Notes under the pieces: generated by a model
What the model saw: the letters and a program-made list of their open reading frames with translations, nothing else
What the model was told of the DNA's origin: nothing
Databases searched by the model: none
Part shown: positions 35,629 through 43,272 of the stretch, piece after piece
Position numbering within the stretch: the stretch's first letter is position 1
How the letters are laid out: every line of letters begins with the position of its first letter
Translations under genes and position numbers: made by a program
Origin: CAYQQU01 sp964419545
GTDB lineage: Bacteria; Bacteroidota; Bacteroidia; Chitinophagales; Saprospiraceae
DNA length: 64,000 nucleotides
Direction of reading: 5' to 3'
NCBI GenBank assembly: GCA_964419545.1
Contig: CAYQQU010000024.1
Coordinates: forward strand, 1 to 64,000

Positions 35629-35722
35629 TTGCTGCTCCGATTCCGCAAGAAGTGGTTAATCATCTTTCGCCGGCCGCCCGCGCGGCTCGCGAATATTGTT
35701 CATTGTATAAACAAATGGAAAA

Positions 35723-37408
35723 ATGGTAGACATAGGAACTGGACTCGTCATCGGCCTGGTGGTCGGCGCGGTCATCGGTTTCGTCTTGGTTCAACTGGCG
35801 GGCCGTCGCGCCCAGCAGGCCAAGCTCAAAACGATCAACGAGAAAGCAGACCGGGAAATCGAACAGGCCCGACAATCAGCCCAGCGCATCATCGACGAGG
35901 CGGAGAATAACGCCGAGAAACTGGTTTCCCAGGCCGAAGCCAAGAACGAAAAGATCAAACAACGGAAAATCCAGGAAGCTAAGGAACGCTTCAACCGCAT
36001 GCGCTCCGAATTCGACCGCGAAAAAGCCAACCACAAGGTCGAGCTCAAAGAACGCGAAGTGGAGGTCAAAACGCAGGAGGCCGAACTGAAGAATAAACTG
36101 GACAAATTCCAGGAGAAGATCAAATGGCTCGACGACCAGAAATCCGAACTGGAACAGCGCGACGCCGAAAACCGCGCCATCCGCGAAAACCTGGACAAGC
36201 AGCTGCGCATCGTGGCCAAGAAAAAAGAAGACCTCGACGCCGCCAACGAAGAACGCATCAAGGAACTGGAAAACCTCGCTAAAATGACCGAGGCCGAAGC
36301 CCGCGAACACCTGCTGGAAGCGGTCAAGGCCAAAGCGGAAACCGACGCCATGTCGATCGTCAAAGAGTCGGTCCAGCAGGCTAAAGCAACAGCCAACAAA
36401 GAGGCGAAAAAGATCGTCATCCAGACCATCCAGCGCATGTGCGCCGAATACACCATCGAGAATACGGTGTCCGTCTTCAACCTGGATTCCGACGACCTCA
36501 AAGGACAGATCATCGGCCGCGAAGGGCGCAACATCCGGGCCCTGGAAGCGGCTACCGGCGCGGAGATCGTCGTCGACGACACGCCGGAAGCAATCGTCAT
36601 TTCCAGCTTCGATCCCATCCGCCGCGAGATCTGCCGCCTCGCCCTGAAACGCCTCGTGGCCGACGGCCGCATCCACCCCGCTCGCATCGAGGAGGTGGTG
36701 GCCAAAGTGCGCAAAGAACTGGAACAACAGATCGTCGAGATCGGCGAACGCACGGTCATCGAACTCGACCTGCACGGCCTCGACCCCTACCTCGTACGCA
36801 TGGTCGGCCGGATGCGCTTCCGCTCATCCTACGGCCAAAACCTGCTGAAACACTCCATCGAAACGGCCAACCTCTGCGCCATCATGGCTGCCGAGATCAA
36901 CCTTTCGCCCAAACAGATCAAGCTGGCCAAACGCGCCGGCCTGCTCCACGACATCGGCAAGGTGGCCGAGGAGGAAAGCGAATTGTCGCACGCACTGCTG
37001 GGTATGAAAATGTGTGAAAAGTACAAGGAACACCCCGCCGTCTGCAACGCCGTCGGCGCCCACCACGATGAGATCGAGATGAACAACATCATCTCGCCGA
37101 TCATCCAGGCTTGTGACGCTATCTCCGGCGCCCGCCCGGGCGCCCGCCGCGAGATCCTCGAAAGCTACCTCAAGCGCATCGGCGAACTCGAAGAACTGGC
37201 CATGGGCCACGAAGGGGTATCCAAAGCATACGCCATGCAGGCCGGCCGCGAACTGCGGGTGATCGTCGAAGCCGATAAGGTCAACGACCAGTTTGCCGAC
37301 GACCTCTCGTTCATGATCTCCAATAAAATCCAGGAAGAGATGCAATACCCCGGGCAGATCAAGGTTACCGTTATCCGCGAAAAGCGGGCGGTTTCGTTCG
37401 CCCGGTGA
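35723..37408 (+). CDS. rny: Ribonuclease Y
   Basis: A 561-aa RNase Y, a membrane-anchored endoribonuclease that initiates mRNA decay. Residues 5-27 are a transmembrane anchor (GLVIGLVVGAVIGFVLV). A long charged coiled coil follows (about 30-240), then the KH domain (IIGREGRNIRALEAATGAEI, about 255-320) and the HD domain (SYGQNLLKHSIETANL, then KRAGLLHDIGKV at about 405-416, carrying the metal-binding His-Asp pair). The C-terminus PGQIKVTVIREKRAVSFAR is typical. It is about 40 residues longer than the Bacillus enzyme because of the coiled coil. Transcription converges with the next gene at a heptamer hairpin. Confidence 0.96.
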   Translation: MVDIGTGLVIGLVVGAVIGFVLVQLAGRRAQQAKLKTINEKADREIEQARQSAQRIIDEAENNAEKLVSQAEAKNEKIKQRKIQEAKERFNRMRSEFDREKANHKVELKEREVEVKTQEAELKNKLDKFQEKIKWLDDQKSELEQRDAENRAIRENLDKQLRIVAKKKEDLDAANEERIKELENLAKMTEAEAREHLLEAVKAKAETDAMSIVKESVQQAKATANKEAKKIVIQTIQRMCAEYTIENTVSVFNLDSDDLKGQIIGREGRNIRALEAATGAEIVVDDTPEAIVISSFDPIRREICRLALKRLVADGRIHPARIEEVVAKVRKELEQQIVEIGERTVIELDLHGLDPYLVRMVGRMRFRSSYGQNLLKHSIETANLCAIMAAEINLSPKQIKLAKRAGLLHDIGKVAEEESELSHALLGMKMCEKYKEHPAVCNAVGAHHDEIEMNNIISPIIQACDAISGARPGARREILESYLKRIGELEELAMGHEGVSKAYAMQAGRELRVIVEADKVNDQFADDLSFMISNKIQEEMQYPGQIKVTVIREKRAVSFAR

Positions 37409-37426
37409 TGAGGTTGGGTTTTTGGT

Positions 37427-37514
37427 TTTTGGTCTTTGGTCTTTAGTCTTTGGTCTTTGGCCGCTAAAGACCAAAGACCAAAGACCAATAGCCAAAGACC
37501 AACAGCCAAAGACT
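37427..37514. terminator. Large heptamer-repeat hairpin between convergent genes
   Basis: The left arm (37427-37460) has tandem TTTGGTC/TTTAGTC heptamers. After a CCGC turn the right arm (37464-37514) has the complementary GACCAAA/GCCAAAG units, giving a stem of more than 20 base pairs. It fills the 104-base gap between rny (plus) and the next gene (minus), ending in that gene's stop codon at 37513. It probably terminates both transcripts and is made of the same heptamer as the array at 25150. Confidence 0.7.
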
Positions 37515-38217
37515 AATTTACCCCCAACTCCAGCTGCACCGCCTGTAAAGCTTCTTTCTGCTGGCGCAGTTGTTCCCGGGTGTCCTGCAGCCGTCCGCGC
37601 TTTTCCGTCGCCTCTTCGCTCAGGGATTGATTGTCTTTGCGCAGGTCTTCCAGTTCTTTTTCCAGCTCGGCGATGCGTTTTTCGTTATCCTTTTGCTCCT
37701 CATCCAGTTTTTCGATGTCTTTTTCCAGGTCTTCCGCTTCTTTGGTAAGGGTGTCGATGCGGTCGTTATGGTATTCCGGGAGGTAGTCCTGCAGGAACTG
37801 GCGCACGATATTTTCCAGAGTGCGAAAACCGCTCGCATATTCTCCGCTGGGCGCAAGGTGGATGTCGTAGCCCAGGGAAGCGAAAACGCTCATCCGGGTC
37901 ATCCCTTCTTCGGCGACCACTTCGGTGTAAAAGTCCAGCTTCTTTTCCGTCAGTTCTTCAAATTTTACCGCTTCGGCCTGCAGCACATCGCGATTGGCCA
38001 GGAAGCCGATGCCTTTGAGGTTGACGTCGTACTCCTTCTTGAGAAAGTCTTCCCAGGCCTTCTTCACGGCCTTGGGTTCCGGCGACAGGCGCACCTCGAT
38101 GCAGGGATATTCCTGCTTTTCGTAATCTACGACCCCCTGGTAGATGGACAGGGATTGTGCGTTGGCTGCCGTGATCCAGCAAAAGACCAGTACAAAAAGA
38201 ACGATGCTATTTTTCAT
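37513..38217 (-). CDS. Exported coiled-coil protein downstream of batD
   Basis: A 234-aa exported protein with a signal peptide (SIVLFVLVFCWITAANAQ; cleavage after residue 21). The first half is alpha/beta (SIYQGVVDYEKQEYPCIEVRL), and residues 135-225 form a long Glu/Lys-rich coiled coil (EAEDLEKDIEKLDEEQKD). It resembles periplasmic proteins of Bacteroidota with a C-terminal coiled coil, but I cannot name a family. The start is set at 38217; the codons upstream to 38277 overlap the spacer after batD and lack signal-peptide character. It stands where batE is found in the classical Bat operon, so a link to the Bat complex is possible though unproven. Confidence 0.7.
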   Translation of the reverse strand: MKNSIVLFVLVFCWITAANAQSLSIYQGVVDYEKQEYPCIEVRLSPEPKAVKKAWEDFLKKEYDVNLKGIGFLANRDVLQAEAVKFEELTEKKLDFYTEVVAEEGMTRMSVFASLGYDIHLAPSGEYASGFRTLENIVRQFLQDYLPEYHNDRIDTLTKEAEDLEKDIEKLDEEQKDNEKRIAELEKELEDLRKDNQSLSEEATEKRGRLQDTREQLRQQKEALQAVQLELGVN

Positions 38218-38282
38218 GGTTGGCTTTACTATAGAACGCCGAGCCGGAAGCCAGGTTCGGTGCGGGAGCAGGCACACGGTGA

Positions 38283-40031
38283 TCAGTCCTTCGACCGGGC
38301 CTCGATGGTGGTGAGCAGCCGGGCCGTCTTTTCGTAGGTCTCATTCATCGCTTCGGCATTGTCTTTACCGGCGAAGAGGGCGATCTCGCAGTTGTGCATG
38401 ATTTCCAGGAAGTGCTCGATATCCGTGCTATCGACCTGCATGGTTTCCAGGCGGCTGCGCACGTTATCTTTACTCAACTCCGAGCCCGGGAGGTCCAGCT
38501 TATCGGAAACGTAGCCGAGCATGGCCTTGGAGATCTCGTCGTAGAACGCCCGGCTTTGCCCTTCGCGGCGCAGGGAGTCGGCTGTTTTCAACCGACGCTC
38601 CGCTTCCCGGCGGGCTCGTTTGCGGCGCATGGCCGCCGGGTCGAGTTGACTGAGCTGTCGGCGCCGCCGCCGGATCACTACGGCGCCCAATAGCGCCAGG
38701 AGAGGCAGGGCGATCAGCGACCAGAAAAGCGGGGAGCCGAAGAAGGGTTCCCGGCCTTTGTTCAGCTCCAGATCGCCCTTGAGGTAAGCAATGTCGCGTT
38801 GGGCCGTGGTATCGGCGGAAGGCGTTGCGCCCTCGCCGGGCCGCCGGGAGCGCGAGCCGGGCCTTACGTTTACCGAAAAAGGGCCCAGCGCTGCCGTCAC
38901 GAAGCGGGCGCTGTCGGTGTCGAAATAGGTGAATTCCGGGTTCAGCGCGTACTGGCCGGGCGCTTTGGGCACCAGCAGGTATTCGATGATCTTTTTGCCC
39001 GTCAGCTCGCCGTTGAGCTCGTAGGATACTTCCTCCTGCACAGTGGGGTCGTACACCTCAAAGGTATCGGTCACGATCAAAGCGGGAGGTTGCACCCGCT
39101 TGATATCGCCGTTGCCGGCCACCGAAAGGCGCAGGCTGAGGGCGTCGTCGGTCGTCACCGTCGTCCGGCTGATGCGAGCGTTGGCGGTAAATACGCCCAC
39201 CGCGCCGGTAAAGCTGGGCGGCGCTCCCGCGGGCAGCGATCGGACGCGGATGGTCACCGGCTCCGTTTCCACGGGCACGCGTTTCACCCGCCGGTTGAAG
39301 AGGAGGCTGCGCCGCCCGGAGTTATTGTCGTCGTCTTCCACGATGCCCAGCTGCAACACGAAAGGATCAATGGTAAGGGCGCCGGCCTGCTGCGGAAAGA
39401 GGGCGACGCGTTTGAGCACCTTGGTGGCCATCTGTACGCCGTCGATCACCTTGCGCTGGATACGGGAGTCGAACCGCCGTATGTTTTCGGCATAAAAGCC
39501 GGGATAGCCCGACTCCTGCACTGCGTTGTAATTGTCGATATTGACCGTGGTGTAGAGGGTGTAATCCAGTAAGATCTGCTGCCCGATGTACGCCTCCGTG
39601 ACGCTGGGCTCGGCTTTGACGTAGAACTGGGCGCCCGCCCCGTCGCCTGCTTTTCCTTTGACCGCTTCGATCGTCAGCGGGTCGGTTCGGTAAATGCGGC
39701 CGTTGACCGTGATGCGGGCGCTGCCGATGGTGAGCCGCCCCACCCTCTTGGGTTTGAGGGTGTAAAAATAACTCAGCTCTTTGCTCACCTTTCCGTTGAC
39801 GATAGAGGTGCGCAAGGAACGCGAAGGCCCCGACATTACGGTGAAGTCATCAAAAGCAGGCGGCTGGAAATTGCTGCCTTCCGCGTCGGTCAGCACGAAT
39901 TTAACGTCAAAATAGCCGTTGAGCACCACCTGTTCCGCGTCGGGCACCGCTTCGAAAGAGACCTGTCCCGGCAGGGAGGCGGCCGCCGCGAAAAGCAATG
40001 ATACGAGGGTAAGCAGTGGGCGTGATTTCAT
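38283..40031 (-). CDS. batD: BatD, oxygen-tolerance membrane protein
   Basis: A 582-aa BatD. Signal peptide at 1-22 (LLTLVSLLFAAAASLPGQ), then the immunoglobulin-like BatD domains (VSFEAVPDAEQVVLNGYFDV, FDDFTVMSGPSRS, YFYTLKPKRVGRLTIGSA), a membrane segment near 450-470 (SLIALPLLALLGAVVI) and a cytoplasmic tail (RRRRRQLSQLDPAAMRRKRA). It is thought to act in the envelope with the von Willebrand BatA/BatB proteins. The start at 40031 is chosen for the signal peptide; the open frame to 40151 reads through repeat sequence. Unlike the rest of the operon, it is separated from batC by a 349-base spacer carrying a hairpin and a mobile-looking palindrome. Confidence 0.9.
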   Translation of the reverse strand: MKSRPLLTLVSLLFAAAASLPGQVSFEAVPDAEQVVLNGYFDVKFVLTDAEGSNFQPPAFDDFTVMSGPSRSLRTSIVNGKVSKELSYFYTLKPKRVGRLTIGSARITVNGRIYRTDPLTIEAVKGKAGDGAGAQFYVKAEPSVTEAYIGQQILLDYTLYTTVNIDNYNAVQESGYPGFYAENIRRFDSRIQRKVIDGVQMATKVLKRVALFPQQAGALTIDPFVLQLGIVEDDDNNSGRRSLLFNRRVKRVPVETEPVTIRVRSLPAGAPPSFTGAVGVFTANARISRTTVTTDDALSLRLSVAGNGDIKRVQPPALIVTDTFEVYDPTVQEEVSYELNGELTGKKIIEYLLVPKAPGQYALNPEFTYFDTDSARFVTAALGPFSVNVRPGSRSRRPGEGATPSADTTAQRDIAYLKGDLELNKGREPFFGSPLFWSLIALPLLALLGAVVIRRRRRQLSQLDPAAMRRKRARREAERRLKTADSLRREGQSRAFYDEISKAMLGYVSDKLDLPGSELSKDNVRSRLETMQVDSTDIEHFLEIMHNCEIALFAGKDNAEAMNETYEKTARLLTTIEARSKD

Positions 40032-40114
40032 TTTTGAGCTTTTATTTTCCGGAGGCCCGGGCGTTTTAGAGCATGGTTGGAGCGGGCTCGTTATGAAATT
40101 CAACAGGTTAACTA

Positions 40115-40160
40115 AAAGATAAAATGTGGGTTTACCGGGGTAAATGAGCATTTTATCTTT
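40115..40160. promoter_or_regulatory. 12-bp stem hairpin in the batC-batD spacer
   Basis: AAAGATAAAATG (40115-40126) and CATTTTATCTTT (40149-40160) are perfect inverted arms around a 22-base loop. The hairpin lies about 85 bases upstream of the batD start on the minus strand, in its leader. It may stabilise or attenuate the batD transcript, or be a flank of the adjacent palindromic element. Confidence 0.5.
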
Positions 40161-40174
40161 GACGACAGGCTCTT

Positions 40175-40338
40175 AGAGCTTGTTTGGAGGTAGTGCTTTT
40201 GAAGCGAAAAACTCAGATTTTGGGTTCTCCCGAAGGGATTTTTCCGGCTCATAGCAGCGCTACGGGTCGGAAAAATGCCACAGGGAGGTTCCCAAAGCTG
40301 GGTTTTGCAGCCAAAATGACTACCTCCAAACAAGCTCT
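40175..40338. mobile_element. 164-bp palindromic MITE-like element with 20-bp perfect terminal inverted repeats
   Basis: The ends AGAGCTTGTTTGGAGGTAGT (40175-40194) and its exact reverse complement (40319-40338) enclose two arms of about 80 bases that pair imperfectly throughout (for example GGGATTTTTCCG with CGGAAAAATGCC), so the whole element is one long hairpin. A second, one-armed copy lies at 4327-4418. It has no transposase. It is inserted between batC and batD of an otherwise compact operon. Confidence 0.75.
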
Positions 40339-40380
40339 GAACCTGTTGATTTGCAATAAAAGCAAGCTCCCGACCTGCCC

Positions 40381-41142
40381 TTACCAGTCTTTTTTCGACT
40401 TCGACGGTTTCGACTGCGTCTTGCGCAGTTTTTCCTGCACTTTTTGTTCTTCCTGCTCCATAATTTCCAGTAGTTTACGGGCTTCCTCCCGGCTCAGATC
40501 GCGGGGCTCGCCGGCCTGGCCCCTTTCGTTTTGTTCTTCTTCCTGGCCTGAGGCCGACGGCTGCTCAGACGGCGGTTGCGCTTCCTGCTCTTCCTGGTTT
40601 TGAGGCGGCTGTTCCTGCGGCGAAGGCGACTCGCCGGATTCGGAAGGGGGTTCTTCTTTTCTTTTGTCCGACTCTTCCTGATTTTGCTGTTGCTGTTGCT
40701 GTTGTTGCTGTTGCTGTTGTAAAAAGCGCAGCGCCTGCGAGAGGTTGTATTTCGTCGATTGATCGTAAGGATTTAGGCGCAGTGCGTTCTTGTAGGCTTC
40801 GATACTTTCCTGATATTGTTTTTGCTGAAAATGGGCGTTGCCGAGGTTGTGGTAGGCTCGGGCTTTAGCGCCCGGGTTGTCGGCGCGCTCCGCCGCTTCG
40901 TTGAAATGTTTTACCGCTTCTTCGTAACGCTCCTGGCGGTACACCGAGTTGCCGAGGTTGTAGGTAGCTTGCGGGCTGCTCTGGCGTTCTTTGGCGCGGC
41001 GGTAATTCTCTTCGGCGGCGACGTAGTCTTGTTCCTTGTAGTCGCGATCGCCCCGCCGCAGCAGCTTGTGGGTGGATTGCGCCGGCGCGTACGCGGCGAA
41101 AACAAACGTCAGCAAAATCGTTGCGGCCAGATATCGAATCAT
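40381..41142 (-). CDS. batC: BatC-like TPR protein with polyglutamine tract
   Basis: A 253-aa exported TPR protein (signal at 1-21, FVFAAYAPAQ). Three TPR units span about 25-140 (QATYNLGNSVYRQERYEEAV, KARAYHNLGNAHFQQKQYQE, SIEAYKNALRLNPYDQSTKY). A run of about 13 Gln (CAG/CAA repeats at roughly 40680-40722) follows, then a disordered Pro/Glu/Gln-rich tail. TPR proteins of this kind are BatC in the Bat operon and probably scaffold BatA/B/D at the membrane. It starts 16 bases after batB. The Gln tract is a likely length-variable site. Confidence 0.85.
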   Translation of the reverse strand: MIRYLAATILLTFVFAAYAPAQSTHKLLRRGDRDYKEQDYVAAEENYRRAKERQSSPQATYNLGNSVYRQERYEEAVKHFNEAAERADNPGAKARAYHNLGNAHFQQKQYQESIEAYKNALRLNPYDQSTKYNLSQALRFLQQQQQQQQQQQQNQEESDKRKEEPPSESGESPSPQEQPPQNQEEQEAQPPSEQPSASGQEEEQNERGQAGEPRDLSREEARKLLEIMEQEEQKVQEKLRKTQSKPSKSKKDW

Positions 41143-41157
41143 AAAGTCCTCTTTTCA

Positions 41158-42189
41158 TTAATCAAAAAGCGTCTCGCCCGGCTGAAAGCGCCCCCGCCGG
41201 TAGGGAATCAGGAACTCCAGCACGATCAGCAACAGCCCGAGGCCGATAAAGTACTGGAAATAGCTCTCGTATTCATCAAAAACGCGCTGTTCCAATTCGC
41301 GTTTCTCGATGGCGTCGATGCGAGCGGCCAACGCATTAATAACCTGTTCACTGCGGCTCTGGTTGAGGTTAAAGTAGGCGCCGCCGCCTTTTTCGGCCAC
41401 CTGTTGCAACATTTCTTCGTTGAGGCGGGAACGGACCGGGCTCCCGTCGCCACTGCGCTTGTAATCGGCCCGGCCGTCGACGATCACCGGGATAAAGTCG
41501 CCTTCGGGGGTGCCGACGCCGATGGCAAAAGTGAGCAGCCCGTTGGCCCGCGCCCGCTCGGTGCGCTGGAGCGCTTCGGTATCGTGGTTTTCGCCGTCGG
41601 AGATGATGACGAGGGCCCGGTGGTTGCGGCTTCCTTCCTCGAAAGAGCGCTCCGCCAGGTCGACGGCGTCGGTAATGGCGGTGCCCTGGGTCGGCGCCAT
41701 GTCCGGGTTGGCGCTTTTCAAAAACAGATCGATGGCCGTATAATCGCTGGTGATCGGCGCCTGCAAATAGGCGTTGCCGGCAAAGAGGATCAGGCCGATC
41801 CGGTTGCCTTCCAGGCCGTCCACCAGGTTTTGCGCGAATTTTTTGGCGCGCTCGAGGCGACTGGGCCTCACGTCCCTCGCCAACATGCTCTGCGAAATAT
41901 CCATGGCGACGAAGACGTCGACACCCCGGCTCTTCACTTTCTCGCGGCGCACCCCCCACTGCGGGTTGGCCCAGCCGATAGACAGCAGCGCTACTGCGCT
42001 CAGCAGCATCGCCAGCTTCGTGGGATGGCGGTACCGGGAAGCGCGCGGCATCAGGCGCCCCACCAAATCGCTCTCGCCAAACCGGCGCAGGGCGTTCCGG
42101 CGCGCATACTGCGTGAGCAGATACAGCCCCAACACGACCGGTACCAGCAATAACGCATACAAATATTCGGGATGTTCAAAACGAAACAT
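41158..42189 (-). CDS. batB: BatB, von Willebrand factor A domain membrane protein
   Basis: A 343-aa VWA protein. N-terminal hydrophobic segments (YALLLVPVVLGLYLL) and KLAMLLSAVALLSIGWANPQ precede the VWA domain with its MIDAS motif DISQSMLARD (about 95-104), followed by GLILFAGNAYLQAPITSDY and ALVIISDGENHDTE. A C-terminal membrane helix (YFIGLGLLLIVLEFLIPY) is present. BatA/BatB-type proteins are implicated in aerotolerance and envelope stress in Bacteroides. The start is set at 42189 (MFRFEHPEYLYALLL); the frame upstream to 42249 only translates the CACACC repeat array into a Gly-Val string and is not protein. Confidence 0.9.
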   Translation of the reverse strand: MFRFEHPEYLYALLLVPVVLGLYLLTQYARRNALRRFGESDLVGRLMPRASRYRHPTKLAMLLSAVALLSIGWANPQWGVRREKVKSRGVDVFVAMDISQSMLARDVRPSRLERAKKFAQNLVDGLEGNRIGLILFAGNAYLQAPITSDYTAIDLFLKSANPDMAPTQGTAITDAVDLAERSFEEGSRNHRALVIISDGENHDTEALQRTERARANGLLTFAIGVGTPEGDFIPVIVDGRADYKRSGDGSPVRSRLNEEMLQQVAEKGGGAYFNLNQSRSEQVINALAARIDAIEKRELEQRVFDEYESYFQYFIGLGLLLIVLEFLIPYRRGRFQPGETLFD

Positions 42190-42204
42190 AACACTATCAA
42201 TTTT

Positions 42205-42262
42205 ACCCCCCCCACACACACTCACACTCACACCCACACCCACACCCACACCCCCCCCTCAC
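42205..42262 (-). repeat. CACACC hexamer array with G-quadruplex motif between batA and batB
   Basis: The batA-batB spacer consists of CACACC/CACACT hexamers flanked by C-runs. On the transcribed-sense (minus) strand, 42233-42258 reads as four G-tracts separated by TGT triplets, a canonical intramolecular G-quadruplex motif, just before the batB start. The same kind of array occurs at 47634-47681 upstream of lptB. Confidence 0.8.
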
Positions 42263-42264
42263 CC

Positions 42265-43272
42265 TCACGGTATCGTCCGCAAAAAAGTATACCGCAACAC
42301 TATTTCCAAAACCAGAAAGAGCAGCCCCCACCCCACAAAAACGTGAAAGTACTCGCTATAGCGGCGATAAACGGTGACGTCGATCTCGGTTTTTTCCAGT
42401 TGGTCGATCTCCGCGTAGATCTGTTGCAGGGTCTCCGCCGAGGTCGCCCGGAAGTAGCGGCCGCCCGTCTGTTGGGCGATCTGCTGCAACAAGGCTTCGT
42501 CGATTTCCACGCGCGCCAGCCCGAAGACGTAGCGGCCGTCGCTGCGGCGGCTCACCGGGGTCAGCGCATCGCCCGTCGAGCCCACGCCCACGGTGTACAC
42601 TTTCACCCCGAACTCCTCCGCGATCTCGGCGGCGGTCAGCGGTTTGATGTACCCGGCATTATTGACGCCGTCGGTGAGCAGGATCACCACTTTGCTTTTG
42701 GCTTCGCTCTCCCGCAGCCGGTTCACGGCGGTGGCCAGGCCTTCTCCGATCGCCGTGCCGTCTTCCAGGAGGCCGCACTGCAGCTCGCGTAAAAAACCTT
42801 TCACTATGCGGTGATCGGTGGTCAGTGGGCACTGGGTGAAAGCTTCGCCGGCGAAAACGGCCAGCCCGATGCGGTCGTAGGCCCGCTTGTCGACAAACTC
42901 CGCCGCCACCTTTTTGCTCACCTCCAGCCGGTCGGGCTCGAAGTCCTGCGCCAGCATGCTGCTCGACAGGTCCATGACCAATACGATATCGATGGCCTCG
43001 GCTTTTACTTCCTCCTCCTGCCGCATCTCGCGGGGCCGGGCCAGCGCCACGACGAGCGCCACGAAGGCCAGCGCCCGGAGGATGGGCAGCGCCGCCCGCA
43101 GCCGGCCCCGCCAGGAATTGACGTCCGACAGCGCCGACAGGGTAGACATCCGGATGGTCGCATACCGCTCGCGGCGCCGCCGGAGATACCAGTACACCAG
43201 CAGCGGCAGCAACAGCAGCAGGAGCAGCAACTCCGGATTGTAAAATTGTATGTTGGTCAGCCAGCTAGGCAT
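42265..43272 (-). CDS. batA: BatA, von Willebrand factor A domain membrane protein
   Basis: A 335-aa VWA protein paralogous to BatB. The N-terminal membrane segment is a poly-Leu stretch (PELLLLLLLLPLLVYWYL), followed by an Arg-rich loop and a second helix (ALAFVALVVALARP). The VWA domain carries the MIDAS motif DLSSSMLAQD (about 100-109), GLAVFAGEAFTQCPLTTD and VVILLTDGVNNAGY, and a C-terminal helix closes the protein (FVGWGLLFLVLEIVL). Its start overlaps the stop of the preceding gene by eight bases, so the two are translationally coupled. An intact MIDAS in both BatA and BatB suggests metal-dependent partner binding. Confidence 0.92.
   Translation of the reverse strand: MPSWLTNIQFYNPELLLLLLLLPLLVYWYLRRRRERYATIRMSTLSALSDVNSWRGRLRAALPILRALAFVALVVALARPREMRQEEEVKAEAIDIVLVMDLSSSMLAQDFEPDRLEVSKKVAAEFVDKRAYDRIGLAVFAGEAFTQCPLTTDHRIVKGFLRELQCGLLEDGTAIGEGLATAVNRLRESEAKSKVVILLTDGVNNAGYIKPLTAAEIAEEFGVKVYTVGVGSTGDALTPVSRRSDGRYVFGLARVEIDEALLQQIAQQTGGRYFRATSAETLQQIYAEIDQLEKTEIDVTVYRRYSEYFHVFVGWGLLFLVLEIVLRYTFLRTIP

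Noticed and set aside
35629..35722. A 6S RNA gene next to zapA, as in proteobacteria
   Set aside because: The gap between zapA and rny is only 94 bases and shows no 6S-like hairpin; too short.
37427..37514. Possible CRISPR-like array of short repeats
   Set aside because: Heptamers are contiguous with no spacers and form an inverted hairpin; no cas genes are present.
42190..42249. N-terminal extension of BatB (MGVGVGVSVSVCGGG)
   Set aside because: It is translation of the CACACC array; the family starts at MFRFEHPEYL (42189).
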